From assembly GCF_001698225.1 (NCBI RefSeq), contig NZ_CP016594.1, positions 930,001 through 994,000 of the forward strand: a DNA stretch of 64,000 bases, written 5' to 3'. The position numbers were made by a program, and so were the translations under genes. This stretch comes from Gordonia terrae. GTDB taxonomy: Bacteria; Actinomycetota; Actinomycetes; Mycobacteriales; Mycobacteriaceae. Below, piece after piece: positions 35,494 to 44,687 of this stretch. Position 1 is the stretch's first letter; every line of letters starts with the position of its first letter. Below the pieces are notes generated by a model. It saw only the letters and a list, made by a program, of their open reading frames with translations, was not told the origin of the DNA and did no database searches.

Positions 35494-36458
35494 CGCTGCT
35501 CGCTTCCGTTCTGCTTCGGTACGAAGCCGGCCGCCAGTGCAGCTGCATAGATCTCGGGATCGTAAAGGGGGAGTTCGCCGAGATTGTCGGTCGAGGCCAT
35601 GTAGTCGAGCATCAACTCTTGGGCCCGCGCGGAGGGCATGAGCGAGATGAACTCTGCGTTCTCCCTGACCAGACCATCCTCGAGAGGCATCGACCCCCCA
35701 AGATAGATCGACCGCTTGATGGCGCCCACTGCTTCCTTGTCGCGGGCACCGAAGTGTTTCGCCATCCCGATCGCGGTGTCCATCAGCTCTTCCGGGGGCA
35801 CGACGGCGTCGACAGCACCGACCTCCAGTGCCTCCCTCGGTGTGAACGGCTTGCCCTCGAGGATCGCGGTGAGCGCTCGGTGTGTGCCGATGAGGCGGGC
35901 CAGTCGCTGAGTGCCGCCGCCGCCCGGCGGGAAACCGAGTAGGACTTCGGGCTGGCCGATGAACGACTCGTCGTCGACCATCACGCGCAGGTCACACGCC
36001 CAGGCGAGTTCTGCGCCCAGTCCCAGCGCCGAGCCGTTCAGAGCACCGATCACGACGACGCCGCTGGAGTTCATCTTGAGGAACGTGGCATGGAGACGGT
36101 CGAGTTGGATCGCCCCCCAGACCGGGGTCTTGCTGACCAGGCCTTCGAGGATGCGCCCTCGGTCGGCGTTCTTCGCGGCGCGCACCAGAGCAGACGCGAC
36201 GGTCGGGCTGAGCTTCGGTGTCGCGGCCCCCTCCGATTGCAGCCAGAAGACATCAGCGTGGCTGGCGAAGCGGGTTGGGTGCGCGCCGGTGAGCACCATG
36301 GCGTGGATCGATGGATCTTCGTCGGCACGATCAATGAGGGTGTCGAGCTGTTGAGCCAGCTCAAGTCCGAACAACTGGTGGTGACCACCGTCGATCGTGA
36401 CAACCAGGACCGGTCCCCGCTGGTCGGTTAGCATGGTTCCGCCGGAGTGCTTGGACAT
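35490..36458 (-). CDS. Enoyl-CoA hydratase/isomerase family protein
   Basis: A 322-residue crotonase-fold protein. The oxyanion segment GALNGSALGLGAELAWACD and the segment GQPEVLLGFPPGGGGTQRL with the likely catalytic Glu are conserved. It is about 60 residues longer than typical crotonases because of an insert near 80-125 and a C-terminal tail. Hydration of an enoyl-CoA is the best guess. The stop overlaps the hydrolase start. An intergenic gap of 135 nt separates it from the upstream SDR gene. Confidence 0.82.
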   Translation of the reverse strand: MSKHSGGTMLTDQRGPVLVVTIDGGHHQLFGLELAQQLDTLIDRADEDPSIHAMVLTGAHPTRFASHADVFWLQSEGAATPKLSPTVASALVRAAKNADRGRILEGLVSKTPVWGAIQLDRLHATFLKMNSSGVVVIGALNGSALGLGAELAWACDLRVMVDDESFIGQPEVLLGFPPGGGGTQRLARLIGTHRALTAILEGKPFTPREALEVGAVDAVVPPEELMDTAIGMAKHFGARDKEAVGAIKRSIYLGGSMPLEDGLVRENAEFISLMPSARAQELMLDYMASTDNLGELPLYDPEIYAAALAAGFVPKQNGSEQR

Positions 36459-36593
36459 GACGTCCCCTCTTCTGTGTATCCGCGTCGCACGACGCGGGGA
36501 ATGGGTGGCGCGGTGGTGGTCTTGGCGCTGCGCTGACCGCAGTACCGGTATCCGGTGCGCTCCACTGCGGCGTGGGCGGGTGCCTGTGCGAGC

Positions 36594-37436
36594 TCAGCTG
36601 AGTGGCGTGTCGACGTCGAGTAGGGCACGACGGAATGGGGTTCTGCGTGCCATCGCCACGTCGCCGATCGGTCCCGCGATTCCCCGCACGGCGGCGACCC
36701 GGCTCCATTGCGCCGGAAACGTCACCGAGCGTCGTCGGCGTTCTAACGCTTCGACGAGTGCAGTGGCAGCTTGTTCGGCTGAGACCTTCTTGGAGAACAC
36801 CTTCGGCAGCGCATTGATCAAAGCTGCTGCGCCAGGGTCGCTGTCGACGCCGTTTCGGATCATGTCGGTATCGATCAGAGCGAAGTAGGCCACCATCGCC
36901 GACGCGCCGTGGGTGGCAAGTTCAACACTGAGCCCGCGGCCGATTTGTTCGACAGCTGCTTTGGTCATGGCGTAAGGGATGGATCCCGCACCATTGAAGT
37001 AGGCGAACACCGAGCTGAGAACGACGACCTGGCCGCGGTTGGCGATGACGGAGTCGAGCGTGGCTGACAGCGTGTTGATTACGCCGTTGACGTTGACATC
37101 GACCACGGCTGCAACATCCCCGGGCGCCATACTGCGGAGGGTGCCGGTTCTTCCCAAAATGCCGGCGTTGGCAATGGCGATGTCGACATGCCCGAATATA
37201 CTGACCGCGTGTTGAACTGCCGCTCGCACTGACTCGAGGTCGGTCACATCGCACGCTTCATACGCAGCGCTGCCGTCCGGCAGTGTCGCCGCAACGCGTT
37301 GTGCCGCGTCGGCATCGATGTCGGCGAGGACTACCCGCGCCCCACGCTGCGTCAGAATCCGTGCCGTTGCGGCTCCGAGACCGCGTCCAGCGCCCGTGAC
37401 GAAAACCACCTTGTTGCGTAGCGAATATGTTGTCAT
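36594..37436 (-). CDS. Short-chain dehydrogenase/reductase
   Basis: A 280-residue SDR: TGAGRGLG (14-21), DID after the second strand, ANAG, VVLSSVFAY with the catalytic Ser and YAMTK with Tyr and Lys. The C-terminus holds a basic region (ALERRRRSVTFP) seen in SDRs acting on hydrophobic substrates. It would oxidise a hydroxyl to a ketone in the operon's pathway. Weak similarity to the SDR at 32062, so not a recent copy. Confidence 0.83.
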   Translation of the reverse strand: MTTYSLRNKVVFVTGAGRGLGAATARILTQRGARVVLADIDADAAQRVAATLPDGSAAYEACDVTDLESVRAAVQHAVSIFGHVDIAIANAGILGRTGTLRSMAPGDVAAVVDVNVNGVINTLSATLDSVIANRGQVVVLSSVFAYFNGAGSIPYAMTKAAVEQIGRGLSVELATHGASAMVAYFALIDTDMIRNGVDSDPGAAALINALPKVFSKKVSAEQAATALVEALERRRRSVTFPAQWSRVAAVRGIAGPIGDVAMARRTPFRRALLDVDTPLS

Positions 37437-37692
37437 GTCACCCGATCCACTCGTGAGGTTCGCACCCTATTAGAAGATGACAGCCGTTGTGGCCAAACGT
37501 CATTCAGTGAATTTTCCTTGCTGGTGCAATCGCCACGCCGCGGAGTCAGAACCGGGGCGGCTGTGTCTGTGAAGGAAATCAAACATGTGATGGCATGCAT
37601 CGAGGTGAGAGGACCTGAAGTGGTCTTGATGCTCTCGAACCGAGACGAGCCGCCTTGCCGGCGTCGGACGCTGCGTGGCGTGCGGCCGCCGC

Positions 37693-39651
37693 TCATCGAC
37701 TGGCGGCCGTGGTCTGGGTGTCTGTTGACAGATGCGCTAGTAGGAGGTCGGTGAACTCTCGATGATTCTGGAACACACCGCCGTGCCCCGCGTCCGGAAA
37801 GATCATCAACGTGCTGTCGGGGATTCGGCGGTGCATGTCCCGGGAGAGTTCGGTGGGCACCATGCGGTCGTGGTCGCCGTTGGCGATCAGGGTGGGCGCG
37901 GTGATCCGAGACAGATCGTGGGGTTGTTGCCGCCCCCACCGGCGGATGGCAGCGATCTGTCGGTTGAAGCCGCGGATCGCCATCGGTCGGTCTTTGTCTA
38001 TGGCGCGCAGGCTGATCCGGCTGAGGTAGTCGCGGGCGGCGGTTTTGCCCGCGGGAGTGCGGGGGAAGAAGAGAAACTCTTTGGCGTCCGTGCGGTGCAG
38101 GGCTGCGCGCAGCATGTCCCAGAATATGTAGGCGGGCCCGGTCAGGCGGTCGATTCCGCGGCCGCCTGCTGGGCCGGTGCCGGTCAGGACGAGCCGACGG
38201 ACCAGGTCGGGGGCGTCGAGCGCGATCTGCTGGGCGATGAAGCCGCCGAGTGAGAAGCCGAACAGGTCGACGTGTCCCAGGTCGAGGGCTGCGATCATGG
38301 CGCGTGCGGTGTCGGCCATCTGTTGCACTGTGTCGGGGATCGCTCCACCGGAGCCGCCCACACCGGCCAGCTCGAGAGCGATGACCCGGTGTTCGGCGGC
38401 TAGTGGGTCGATGACCGCCGGGTCCCACTCGTCAAGGGTGGCACCCAGGTGGGTGAGCACGACGACCGGCGTTCCGCCCAACGGTCCGAGGTCGCGGTAG
38501 ACCAGCGAGTCGCCGGCAACGGTGATGGTGCTGGTGGGTGTCTCGGACCAGGTGGCGGGGCGCGAGGACTCTGCTGGATTGCCGATGCCGATGGGCGCGT
38601 CAAGCACTTCATCGGTGGCGTCCTCGGTCGGACCGGCGGTGACTGCACCCGGCAGGGTGGTGACCAACACCTTGCCGCGTCTGCCGCCGGATAGGACCTG
38701 CTCCATTGCCGCGAGCGTGCTGCGAAACGGAAGCACCCGGTCGACAACGGGCCGCAGCGCGCCGCTGTCGACGAGGCCGACCACCCGCTCAAGGGCCGAG
38801 CCGTCGGGCTGGATGAACAGGAACGTGTAGCGGACGCCGCGCTTGCGGGCACGGCGTCGGAGTCCAGCGCTCAGAGCTCCAATCGCCAGCTTCACCGGCA
38901 ACGGGGCCGCGGCCTGTTCGGCCAGCCCGGGATCCGGGGTGCCGGCGATCCCGACCACGAGCCCCCCGGGGCGCACCACCTCGAGTGATCGGGTGGTCGT
39001 CTCGCCCCCCTGGGTGTCGAGGACCAGATCAACCGGGTCGTCGGCAAGTTTGGTGACGAAGTCCTCGTGGCGGTAGTCGATGACCTCGTCAGCGCCCAAC
39101 TCCCGGACAAAGCCGGCGCTGGCCGCGGACACGGTTGTGACGACGGTGGCACCCAGGTGCTTCGCCAGTTGAATCGTGATCGAACCGACGGCTCCGGATC
39201 CGCCGTGGATCAGGACCCGCTGGCGCGGTTGCACGCGCCCGATCGTGACCAATGCCTCCCAGGCGGTGAGCCCCGCAACGGGCAGAGCAGCAGCGTCGAC
39301 CAGCGAAACGGTCGAGGGTGCAGGCGCAAGCGCCACCTCGTCGACGGCAGCGAATTCCGCATAGGCACCCATGGTTTCGACGCCGGTGTAGGCGATCACC
39401 CGGTCGCCGACCGCGAACCTCGACACTCCCTGTCCGACTGCGAGGACCTCACCGGAGAGCTCGCCGCCGGCCACACCTGGCAGGTGGGGGTGGAACATCA
39501 GCTTGAACTCGCCCTTGCGGCTCCGTTCGTCGGCGGGATTGATGCCCGCAGCCTCCACCCGAACAAGAACCTGCCCGCGGGCGGGGGTCGGCCGGGGCAC
39601 CCGCGCCTCTTCGAACGGGCCACCGTACTTCTTCAGGATGAATGCTCTCAC
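37693..39651 (-). CDS. Fusion of MDR quinone-oxidoreductase-like enzyme and alpha/beta hydrolase
   Basis: One 652-residue frame. Residues 1-335 are a zinc-independent MDR oxidoreductase (QOR-like): the nucleotide motif GGSGAVGS at 150-157, and no zinc cysteines. A linker (about 336-375) rich in Pro, Thr and Ser leads to an alpha/beta hydrolase (about 376-652) with GFSLGG (nucleophile Ser467), likely Asp595 in GDHDRMVP and His623. The first domain would reduce a double bond or ketone; the second would hydrolyse an ester, lactone or thioester. First gene of the minus-strand operon and divergent from the HxlR gene. Confidence 0.87.
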   Translation of the reverse strand: MRAFILKKYGGPFEEARVPRPTPARGQVLVRVEAAGINPADERSRKGEFKLMFHPHLPGVAGGELSGEVLAVGQGVSRFAVGDRVIAYTGVETMGAYAEFAAVDEVALAPAPSTVSLVDAAALPVAGLTAWEALVTIGRVQPRQRVLIHGGSGAVGSITIQLAKHLGATVVTTVSAASAGFVRELGADEVIDYRHEDFVTKLADDPVDLVLDTQGGETTTRSLEVVRPGGLVVGIAGTPDPGLAEQAAAPLPVKLAIGALSAGLRRRARKRGVRYTFLFIQPDGSALERVVGLVDSGALRPVVDRVLPFRSTLAAMEQVLSGGRRGKVLVTTLPGAVTAGPTEDATDEVLDAPIGIGNPAESSRPATWSETPTSTITVAGDSLVYRDLGPLGGTPVVVLTHLGATLDEWDPAVIDPLAAEHRVIALELAGVGGSGGAIPDTVQQMADTARAMIAALDLGHVDLFGFSLGGFIAQQIALDAPDLVRRLVLTGTGPAGGRGIDRLTGPAYIFWDMLRAALHRTDAKEFLFFPRTPAGKTAARDYLSRISLRAIDKDRPMAIRGFNRQIAAIRRWGRQQPHDLSRITAPTLIANGDHDRMVPTELSRDMHRRIPDSTLMIFPDAGHGGVFQNHREFTDLLLAHLSTDTQTTAASR

Positions 39652-39688
39652 TTCTGCCTCCGCCTTCCGCGACCAGCGCGCGTAAGTA

Positions 39689-39744
39689 GTTGCAATGTGT
39701 TACTGGTTTTGCCGATGGTACTCTGAGTGATAACAAACTGCAAC
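39689..39744. promoter_or_regulatory. Spaced inverted repeat between MDR-hydrolase and HxlR genes
   Basis: Arms GTTGCAATGTGTTA (39689-39702) and TAACAAACTGCAAC (39731-39744) match as an inverted repeat at 12 of 14 positions, 28 bp apart. Two winged-helix dimers on such arms would cover both divergent promoters, which fits HxlR-type control of this intergenic region. Confidence 0.55.
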
Positions 39745-39759
39745 CACCACGGAGGGCTG

Positions 39760-40167
39760 ATGATCTCTGAACCCCGTTCCGAATGCCCGATCAATCGGAC
39801 ACTGGAAATGGTGGGTGACCAGTGGAGCTTGCTCATCCTGCGCGACATCGCCATGTACGACCGCAGGTCGTTCCGCGAGTTGCTGACCGGCAGCACAGAA
39901 GGCATCAGCGCCCCCGTCTTGTCTCGCCGTCTCGCCGACCTCACTGCGTCGGGATTTCTGTCCAAGACCGAGGTCTCACGGGGTAGGCAGGGGCGCTACT
40001 CGCTCACCCAGCTCGGCCTCGACACGATCCCGCTGCTCGTCGAGCTGGGGCGCCTGGGCCGCAAGATCGATCCGACCACGACCGACCACCAGGACCTTCT
40101 CGAGCACCTCGAACAGCACATGGCCGCCCTATACGATTCCCATCTCGGCGCCCGCGACACCGCCTGA
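39760..40167 (+). CDS. HxlR family transcriptional regulator
   Basis: A 135-residue winged-helix protein. The N-terminal CPINRTLEMVGDQWSLLILR is the HxlR signature, with the Cys used for redox or aldehyde sensing in some members. GGAGGG lies directly before the ATG at 39760. It is divergent from the MDR-hydrolase operon, its likely target. The spaced inverted repeat in between is the candidate operator. Confidence 0.88.
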   Translation: MISEPRSECPINRTLEMVGDQWSLLILRDIAMYDRRSFRELLTGSTEGISAPVLSRRLADLTASGFLSKTEVSRGRQGRYSLTQLGLDTIPLLVELGRLGRKIDPTTTDHQDLLEHLEQHMAALYDSHLGARDTA

Positions 40168-40407
40168 GAAACCGGAATCGCGTCGGGGAACACACGTGGC
40201 CGATGGTCGGCGCCGCCCGCTCGGGTTGATCGATCGAGAGTCGTTCGAGAACAACGTGGCCTCACCACGGTCCCAGACCTACCGACCTGTACAGCTGATC
40301 AGCTCACCTACGAAAGGTGCTGCGCTGCTGTGCTTCACGCGCGGCGCTGTCTGATTTGGTGGAATTGTTTTGATCGCCCCGGCGTGGGACAGGAGGAATT
40401 ACGACGA

Positions 40408-40981
40408 TGACCGACACGATCGGGCCCATGGATGCCCCGGTGGCAGGACCGGTTCAGGCCGGCGGATGCGGTGCGTGAGCTCTCGAAGGCCGAGCAGGCT
40501 TTGGTGAGCGATCTGGTACGTAGCTCACGCGCTCACGGGGTGGCGCTGACCGGCTGACGGGCTGCGCGTTGACCAGGAGCGTCCTCGACTCCGCGCTCGA
40601 TGTTGAGGAGATGACCGAACATCTTGGCTACGACAAACATGACGTGGTCGGCCGCGACACCGGAAATTCGCGGAACGGCACGTGCACGAAACGGGTCCTG
40701 ACTGGCGCGTGCGGGCAGGTGGCCACCGAGGTCCTCCGCGACCGCAAAGCACTTCGATCCGGTGATCGTCGGTAAGAGCAAACGTCGCGTCACCAATGTG
40801 GATCAGGTGGTGCGGACCACTTCCCGAACGAGCAATCCCCACTCAAAACGCCCTCCTGGTGACCCGGTCGCTGGACCCGAAGGGTACCGGTCAGACGAAG
40901 TGGGGCGTGCGCTGGAAGCCAGCGCTCTACGCCCTCGCAATCTTCGTTGCCGATCGTATGCCCGCAGCCGAAGAACGCTGA
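40408..40981 (+). pseudogene. Decayed IS256-family transposase
   Basis: Starts at an ATG with AGGAGG upstream. Recognisable parts: EEMTEHLGYDKHDVVGRDTG and GQVATEVLRDR (N-terminal IS256 region), then after frameshifts VIVGKSKRRVTNVDQVV, then HFPNEQ and the C-terminal end VTRSLDPKGTGQTKWGVRWK up to the stop at 40981. The catalytic core between about 40812 and the C-terminal part is missing, and there are at least three frame breaks. It marks past transposition at the edge of the next catabolic block. Confidence 0.75.
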
Positions 40982-41350
40982 CCCACCGAGCAATCGGAAA
41001 CCGCCGCTTGCACCGGATATCGGACACCCTCACGCGCGGCGCCGAACCCGGCGACGGCTCCCGGGGGTCGGGGGTCGCGGACGAGCCGCTCGCCCGGTTG
41101 GTTCATCGCGGCTTCGCGCGGGGTCGTTCAGGACGGCGACACGAATCTCGAGGCTGGAGCATTGGATATCCCGGCCGATCCTGGTGTGTGTGGTGTGTGG
41201 GAGCGGAGTCAGGCCGAGGCCGGACGGTTCGATGACAGCCGAGAGTTCGATGAGCCGGGCGCCCCTGACCGTTTCTCCGGATACCGACGGTGGCCATCAA
41301 CTAACCACGAACAGGGTGACTCCCTGGTGTCGGTCGAGACGAGAGGATGG
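40982..41350. other. Gene-free region next to the IS256 remnant
   Basis: About 370 nt without a convincing gene; frames on both strands give Arg-rich products without family features. Probably debris flanking the IS256 remnant and the 3' region of the ligase gene. Confidence 0.5.
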
Positions 41351-42886
41351 TCAGGGGGTAACGATCCGGTGTTTGGCGAGCTTGCCGGTCGGTGTCCGCG
41401 GGAGTTGGTCGACGAAGAGGTATCGCCGCGGCTGCTTGTAGCGGGCGAGTCGGTCGGCGGCGAGGGTGCGCAGGGACTGCTCGATGACATTGTCGTGGTC
41501 ATGGTCGTCGGTGTCGCGTTGCACGACTGCCAGGACAGACTCGCCCAGGTCGGGGTCGGGCTCGCCGATGACTGCGATGTCGAGTACCTGCGGGTGCATG
41601 GTGAGGCAGTTCTCGATCTCTTGGGGGTAGATGTTGACCCCACCGGAGATGATCATGAACGACTTACGGTCGGTGAGAAAGAGGTAACGGTCTTCGTCGA
41701 GGTAGCCCACGTCGCCGGTGGTGGTCCACGTCGGGTGCTGGGGGTGCTGGGCTTTCGCGGTCTTGTCCGGATCGTTGTGGTATCGGAAGGGCAGACTGTC
41801 GCGTTCGAAGTAGAGCACCCCTACTTCATTGGGTGGGAGTTCGCGGCCGTCGTCGTCGCAGATGTGCGCGGTGCCCAGGACGTTGTCGCGGCCGACCGAG
41901 CCCGGTTTGCGCAGCCATTCCTGTGAGCTGATCAGGGTCATGCCGTTGAGCTCGGTCGATGAGTAGTACTCGAGGAGAATGGGACCCCACCAGTCGATCA
42001 TGGCGTGTTTGACTTCGACCGGGCACGGTGCGGCGGCGTGAATGGCTACCCGGAGGGAGGACACGTCGTATTTGGTGCGGATGTGTTTGTCGAGTTTGAG
42101 CATCCGTACGAACATTGTTGGTACCCATTGGCTGTGGGTGATGCGGTAGGCCTCGATGAGTTCGAGGGCACGTTCGGCGTCGAAACGGTCCATGACGACG
42201 ACGGTGCCGCCGAGAGCTTGTACTGCTGCGCACGTGCGCAGCGGCGCAGCGTGATACAGCGGCGCGGGCGAGAGATAGACGGTGTCGGCGTCGAAGGACC
42301 ACCGGTCGCGCGCCAGGGCGGTCATGGTGTCCCCGGGGTCACCGACCTGGCGGTCGGGCAGGGTGGGCTCGATGCCTTTCGGTTTGCCGGTGGTACCCGA
42401 GGAGTACAGCATGTCCGCGCCGCGAGGTTGGTCGACGGGCTCGGTGGTGGGCATCGTCTGCATCAACGTCTCCAGCCGCCGATGCCCTTGGATGTCGCCG
42501 CCGAAGCTCAACCGGAGCAGCACGCGAGGTGTCGCGGCGTGCAGTTCTGCATCAACGGCGATCTTCGCCATCGACGCCGAGAAGAACACCGCCTTGGCCT
42601 CGCAGTCACCGACGATGTAGGCGACCTCAGCCGCGGTCAGGTGACTGTTGACCGCGGTGATGTACAGACCGGTGCGCAGGGCCGCCCAGTAGATTTCGAA
42701 GATGCGGGCTTCGTTGGTCGACACCACCGCGATGTGATCGCCCCGGCGCAATCCCAGCTCGCCGAACAAGTGCGCAATCTGGCGTGAATTGTGTTCCAGC
42801 TGAGCATAGGTGACGACCTGACCGGTCGAAGCCATGACGAGGGCTGGCTTGTCGGGACGGTTGGCGGCGTGAGTGCCGGGATACAT
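41351..42886 (-). CDS. Acyl-CoA ligase (FadD type)
   Basis: A 511-residue AMP-forming ligase: YSSGTTGKPKG near 161, a following insert with LPDRQVGDPGDT, EYYSSTELNG near 295, and the C-terminal lysine in TPTGKLAKH. The insert belongs to a known FadD subgroup. The ATG at 42886 with TGGAG upstream is preferred; the frame upstream runs through an apparent gene remnant. It is on the same strand as the SnoaL-like gene 304 nt upstream. Confidence 0.85.
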   Translation of the reverse strand: MYPGTHAANRPDKPALVMASTGQVVTYAQLEHNSRQIAHLFGELGLRRGDHIAVVSTNEARIFEIYWAALRTGLYITAVNSHLTAAEVAYIVGDCEAKAVFFSASMAKIAVDAELHAATPRVLLRLSFGGDIQGHRRLETLMQTMPTTEPVDQPRGADMLYSSGTTGKPKGIEPTLPDRQVGDPGDTMTALARDRWSFDADTVYLSPAPLYHAAPLRTCAAVQALGGTVVVMDRFDAERALELIEAYRITHSQWVPTMFVRMLKLDKHIRTKYDVSSLRVAIHAAAPCPVEVKHAMIDWWGPILLEYYSSTELNGMTLISSQEWLRKPGSVGRDNVLGTAHICDDDGRELPPNEVGVLYFERDSLPFRYHNDPDKTAKAQHPQHPTWTTTGDVGYLDEDRYLFLTDRKSFMIISGGVNIYPQEIENCLTMHPQVLDIAVIGEPDPDLGESVLAVVQRDTDDHDHDNVIEQSLRTLAADRLARYKQPRRYLFVDQLPRTPTGKLAKHRIVTP

Positions 42887-43014
42887 GTTGTACTCCAAAA
42901 GGTGTGTGTAGGAAGAGCAGAAGTCAGACGCACTGGGGTCAGTCGGGCCTGGCTGGCAAACGAAGACAGCCGCAAGCGAGTCCTCAGCCAACGCCTTGGC
43001 TGCGGCAACGAGCT

Positions 43015-43140
43015 TTACATGTGCCTCGCGTAGTAGCCGATGCCATGTGCGTTCGGGGCCAGGATGATCCCCAGCCCGATAGGCCCCGCCCCGACCACCA
43101 CGGCCATCGCGCCAGGTGCCGCCTTTGACTGCCGCACGGC
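43015..43140 (-). pseudogene. Fragment of an alcohol dehydrogenase Rossmann domain
   Basis: A short minus-strand frame encodes MAVVVGAGPIGLGIILA followed by a stop, which resembles the nucleotide-binding start of zinc-type alcohol dehydrogenases. A shifted frame downstream (KLVAAAKALAED) resembles the next helix. No complete gene is present. The gap between the ligase and SnoaL-like genes therefore looks like deletion debris. Confidence 0.4.
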
Positions 43141-43191
43141 GTGCCACGCCACCCTCAGCCAAACAGACAACTCATCTCATCGACCCCGCCA

Positions 43192-43788
43192 TCAGTTCAC
43201 TGCGGCGGAAGTGATCTGGGGCAGTTCCTGCTGCAGTGGCAGCAGCTTCTTTCGGGCTTCACTCAGCGTGATGTACTCATCCTCGCCGACCTCCTTCAGG
43301 TCGGCGATCGCCGCGTGCTCGAAGACATGCTCACCGATCATCCGGCCCTGCTCGTCGTAGGGCCAATGCATGCACAGATACTGCCGCAAAATGTAGAGCT
43401 TGTCTGGATCAGCATCCCAGCCCTGCGGCACAAGGGAACCTGGCATGAATGAGTTGAACCACGCCTCGGATGCGAACCCCCAATCTGAGACCGCCAGCTG
43501 CTCGTCCTCGACAACCATCACTGTCGCCTCACGCTCTTCCAACGAGCTGTAGAAGCTCAGCACCTCATCGCGGCCGTCGAGCGTCACACTCATCCCGTTG
43601 ACATTGAGGTAATACCGCGGATGTTCCACCGTCATCTCCGGAGTGAAGATCCGGTCCTTGTAACCACAAATCTCGAAAATCGCGTGCCTACGGTAGTTCG
43701 CGATGATCTTGCGATGCAGCGGATTGTCGATCGTCTCGAGAAATGCGTCGATTCCACGCGTCTGGGAGGTGATGTCCAACTTCGCCAT
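43192..43788 (-). CDS. SnoaL/NTF2-like protein
   Basis: A 198-residue protein with the pattern of an NTF2-like fold (helices, then strands with MVVEDEQLAVSDWGFASEAW and YILRQYLCMHWPYDEQGRM). It is longer than typical SnoaL cyclases (about 140 residues). AGGACACC lies before the ATG at 43788. Related proteins accompany catabolic clusters as hydratases or isomerases or have no known activity. It is divergent from the TetR gene across the tandem operators at 43898. Confidence 0.65.
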   Translation of the reverse strand: MAKLDITSQTRGIDAFLETIDNPLHRKIIANYRRHAIFEICGYKDRIFTPEMTVEHPRYYLNVNGMSVTLDGRDEVLSFYSSLEEREATVMVVEDEQLAVSDWGFASEAWFNSFMPGSLVPQGWDADPDKLYILRQYLCMHWPYDEQGRMIGEHVFEHAAIADLKEVGEDEYITLSEARKKLLPLQQELPQITSAAVN

Positions 43789-43897
43789 CAGAGGTGTCCT
43801 TACCTGTCGTCGACTGACACACGGCCACATCGACGGAGCTGTCAGGGGCGGTGCCGAGTAGTACTTGCATCCCGGAGTGTGATGCGGCTTACATTAC

Positions 43898-43931
43898 TGA
43901 CACAGTGTCGCAAAAAAGTGACGGGGTGTCA
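43898..43931. promoter_or_regulatory. Tandem 13-bp operators, EthR-like TetR promoter
   Basis: TGACACAGTGTCG (43898-43910) and TGACGGGGTGTCA (43919-43931) are 21 bp apart start to start. Both fit GAC-n4-GTGT, allowing for partial palindromy, and the first contains the perfect GACAC-A-GTGTC. The same pair architecture occurs at 45380-45413. They lie between the SnoaL-like gene and the TetR gene and probably bind the latter's product. Confidence 0.65.
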
Positions 43932-44024
43932 ATAACGTTTTGAAGTGGAGTTTTGGTCGTCGCGAAGCGCGACTGGCTAAAGGAGTAATCTGATTCAGAT
44001 GCTTTGAGGCGCTACAGTCTGTAC

Positions 44025-44687
44025 ATGTCCAACCCGACCACCGATCGTGCGCGCGAGCCGCTGATCGGTGACCGGCGAGTGTCGGCGCCGGCCAAGGGGG
44101 AACGGCAACGACGCTCGCTCCTCGATGGCATCGCTCGACTGCTGACAAGCCGGTCCATAGACGAACTCGGGATCGCCGAAATCGCAAATGAGGCCGGGGT
44201 CAGCAGGTCCGCCTTCTACGCATACTTCGACTCCAAGTACGCCGCACTCGCGGTGTTGACCTCAGAAGCCTGGGCCACCTACGCCGACCAGACCGACGTC
44301 TTCACCCGCCAACCCGACGAGGATCCGGCAGCCTTTTTGGACCGCACCGGCCGCGCTGCGCTTGGAATCTGGAAGAAGCATGCTGCCGTCCTCGTCGCAT
44401 CCATTCAAGCGATCCCAGTCGACCCACGAATCGCCGCGCTGTGGAACACCTGGAACCGCCGCCTCACCGACGCACTCACCGAACAACTGCGCGACGACAT
44501 ACGTGCCGGGCTAGCGCATCCGGCGACAGACGATGTTGCCCGCCTCATCACCGACCTGAACTACATGATGCAACACGCCTTCTACCTCAACTGCGTCAGC
44601 GGCGCCGACCACGCCGAAACGCTACGAATGTTCAACAGCGTCACAGCAATATGGCTTGCCGCAGCCTGGGGCCGAGGCACTTCATAA
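44025..44687 (+). CDS. EthR-like TetR family regulator 1
   Basis: A 220-residue TetR protein with an N-terminal extension like EthR; helix-turn-helix at about 45-75 (LGIAEIANEAGVSRSAFYAY) and a C-terminal end VTAIWLAAAWG. It is a paralogue of the regulator at 53593 (GERQRR, YFDSKYAALAVL versus YFESKYTALTVL). EthR represses a BVMO gene in M. tuberculosis and binds long tandem sites cooperatively. Here the tandem motif upstream of this gene recurs before the aldehyde-dehydrogenase/BVMO operon. Confidence 0.88.
   Translation: MSNPTTDRAREPLIGDRRVSAPAKGERQRRSLLDGIARLLTSRSIDELGIAEIANEAGVSRSAFYAYFDSKYAALAVLTSEAWATYADQTDVFTRQPDEDPAAFLDRTGRAALGIWKKHAAVLVASIQAIPVDPRIAALWNTWNRRLTDALTEQLRDDIRAGLAHPATDDVARLITDLNYMMQHAFYLNCVSGADHAETLRMFNSVTAIWLAAAWGRGTS

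Noticed and set aside
37518..37754. A 78-residue plus-strand frame between the SDR and MDR-hydrolase genes
   Set aside because: No ribosome-binding site, overlaps the end of the fusion gene and looks random.
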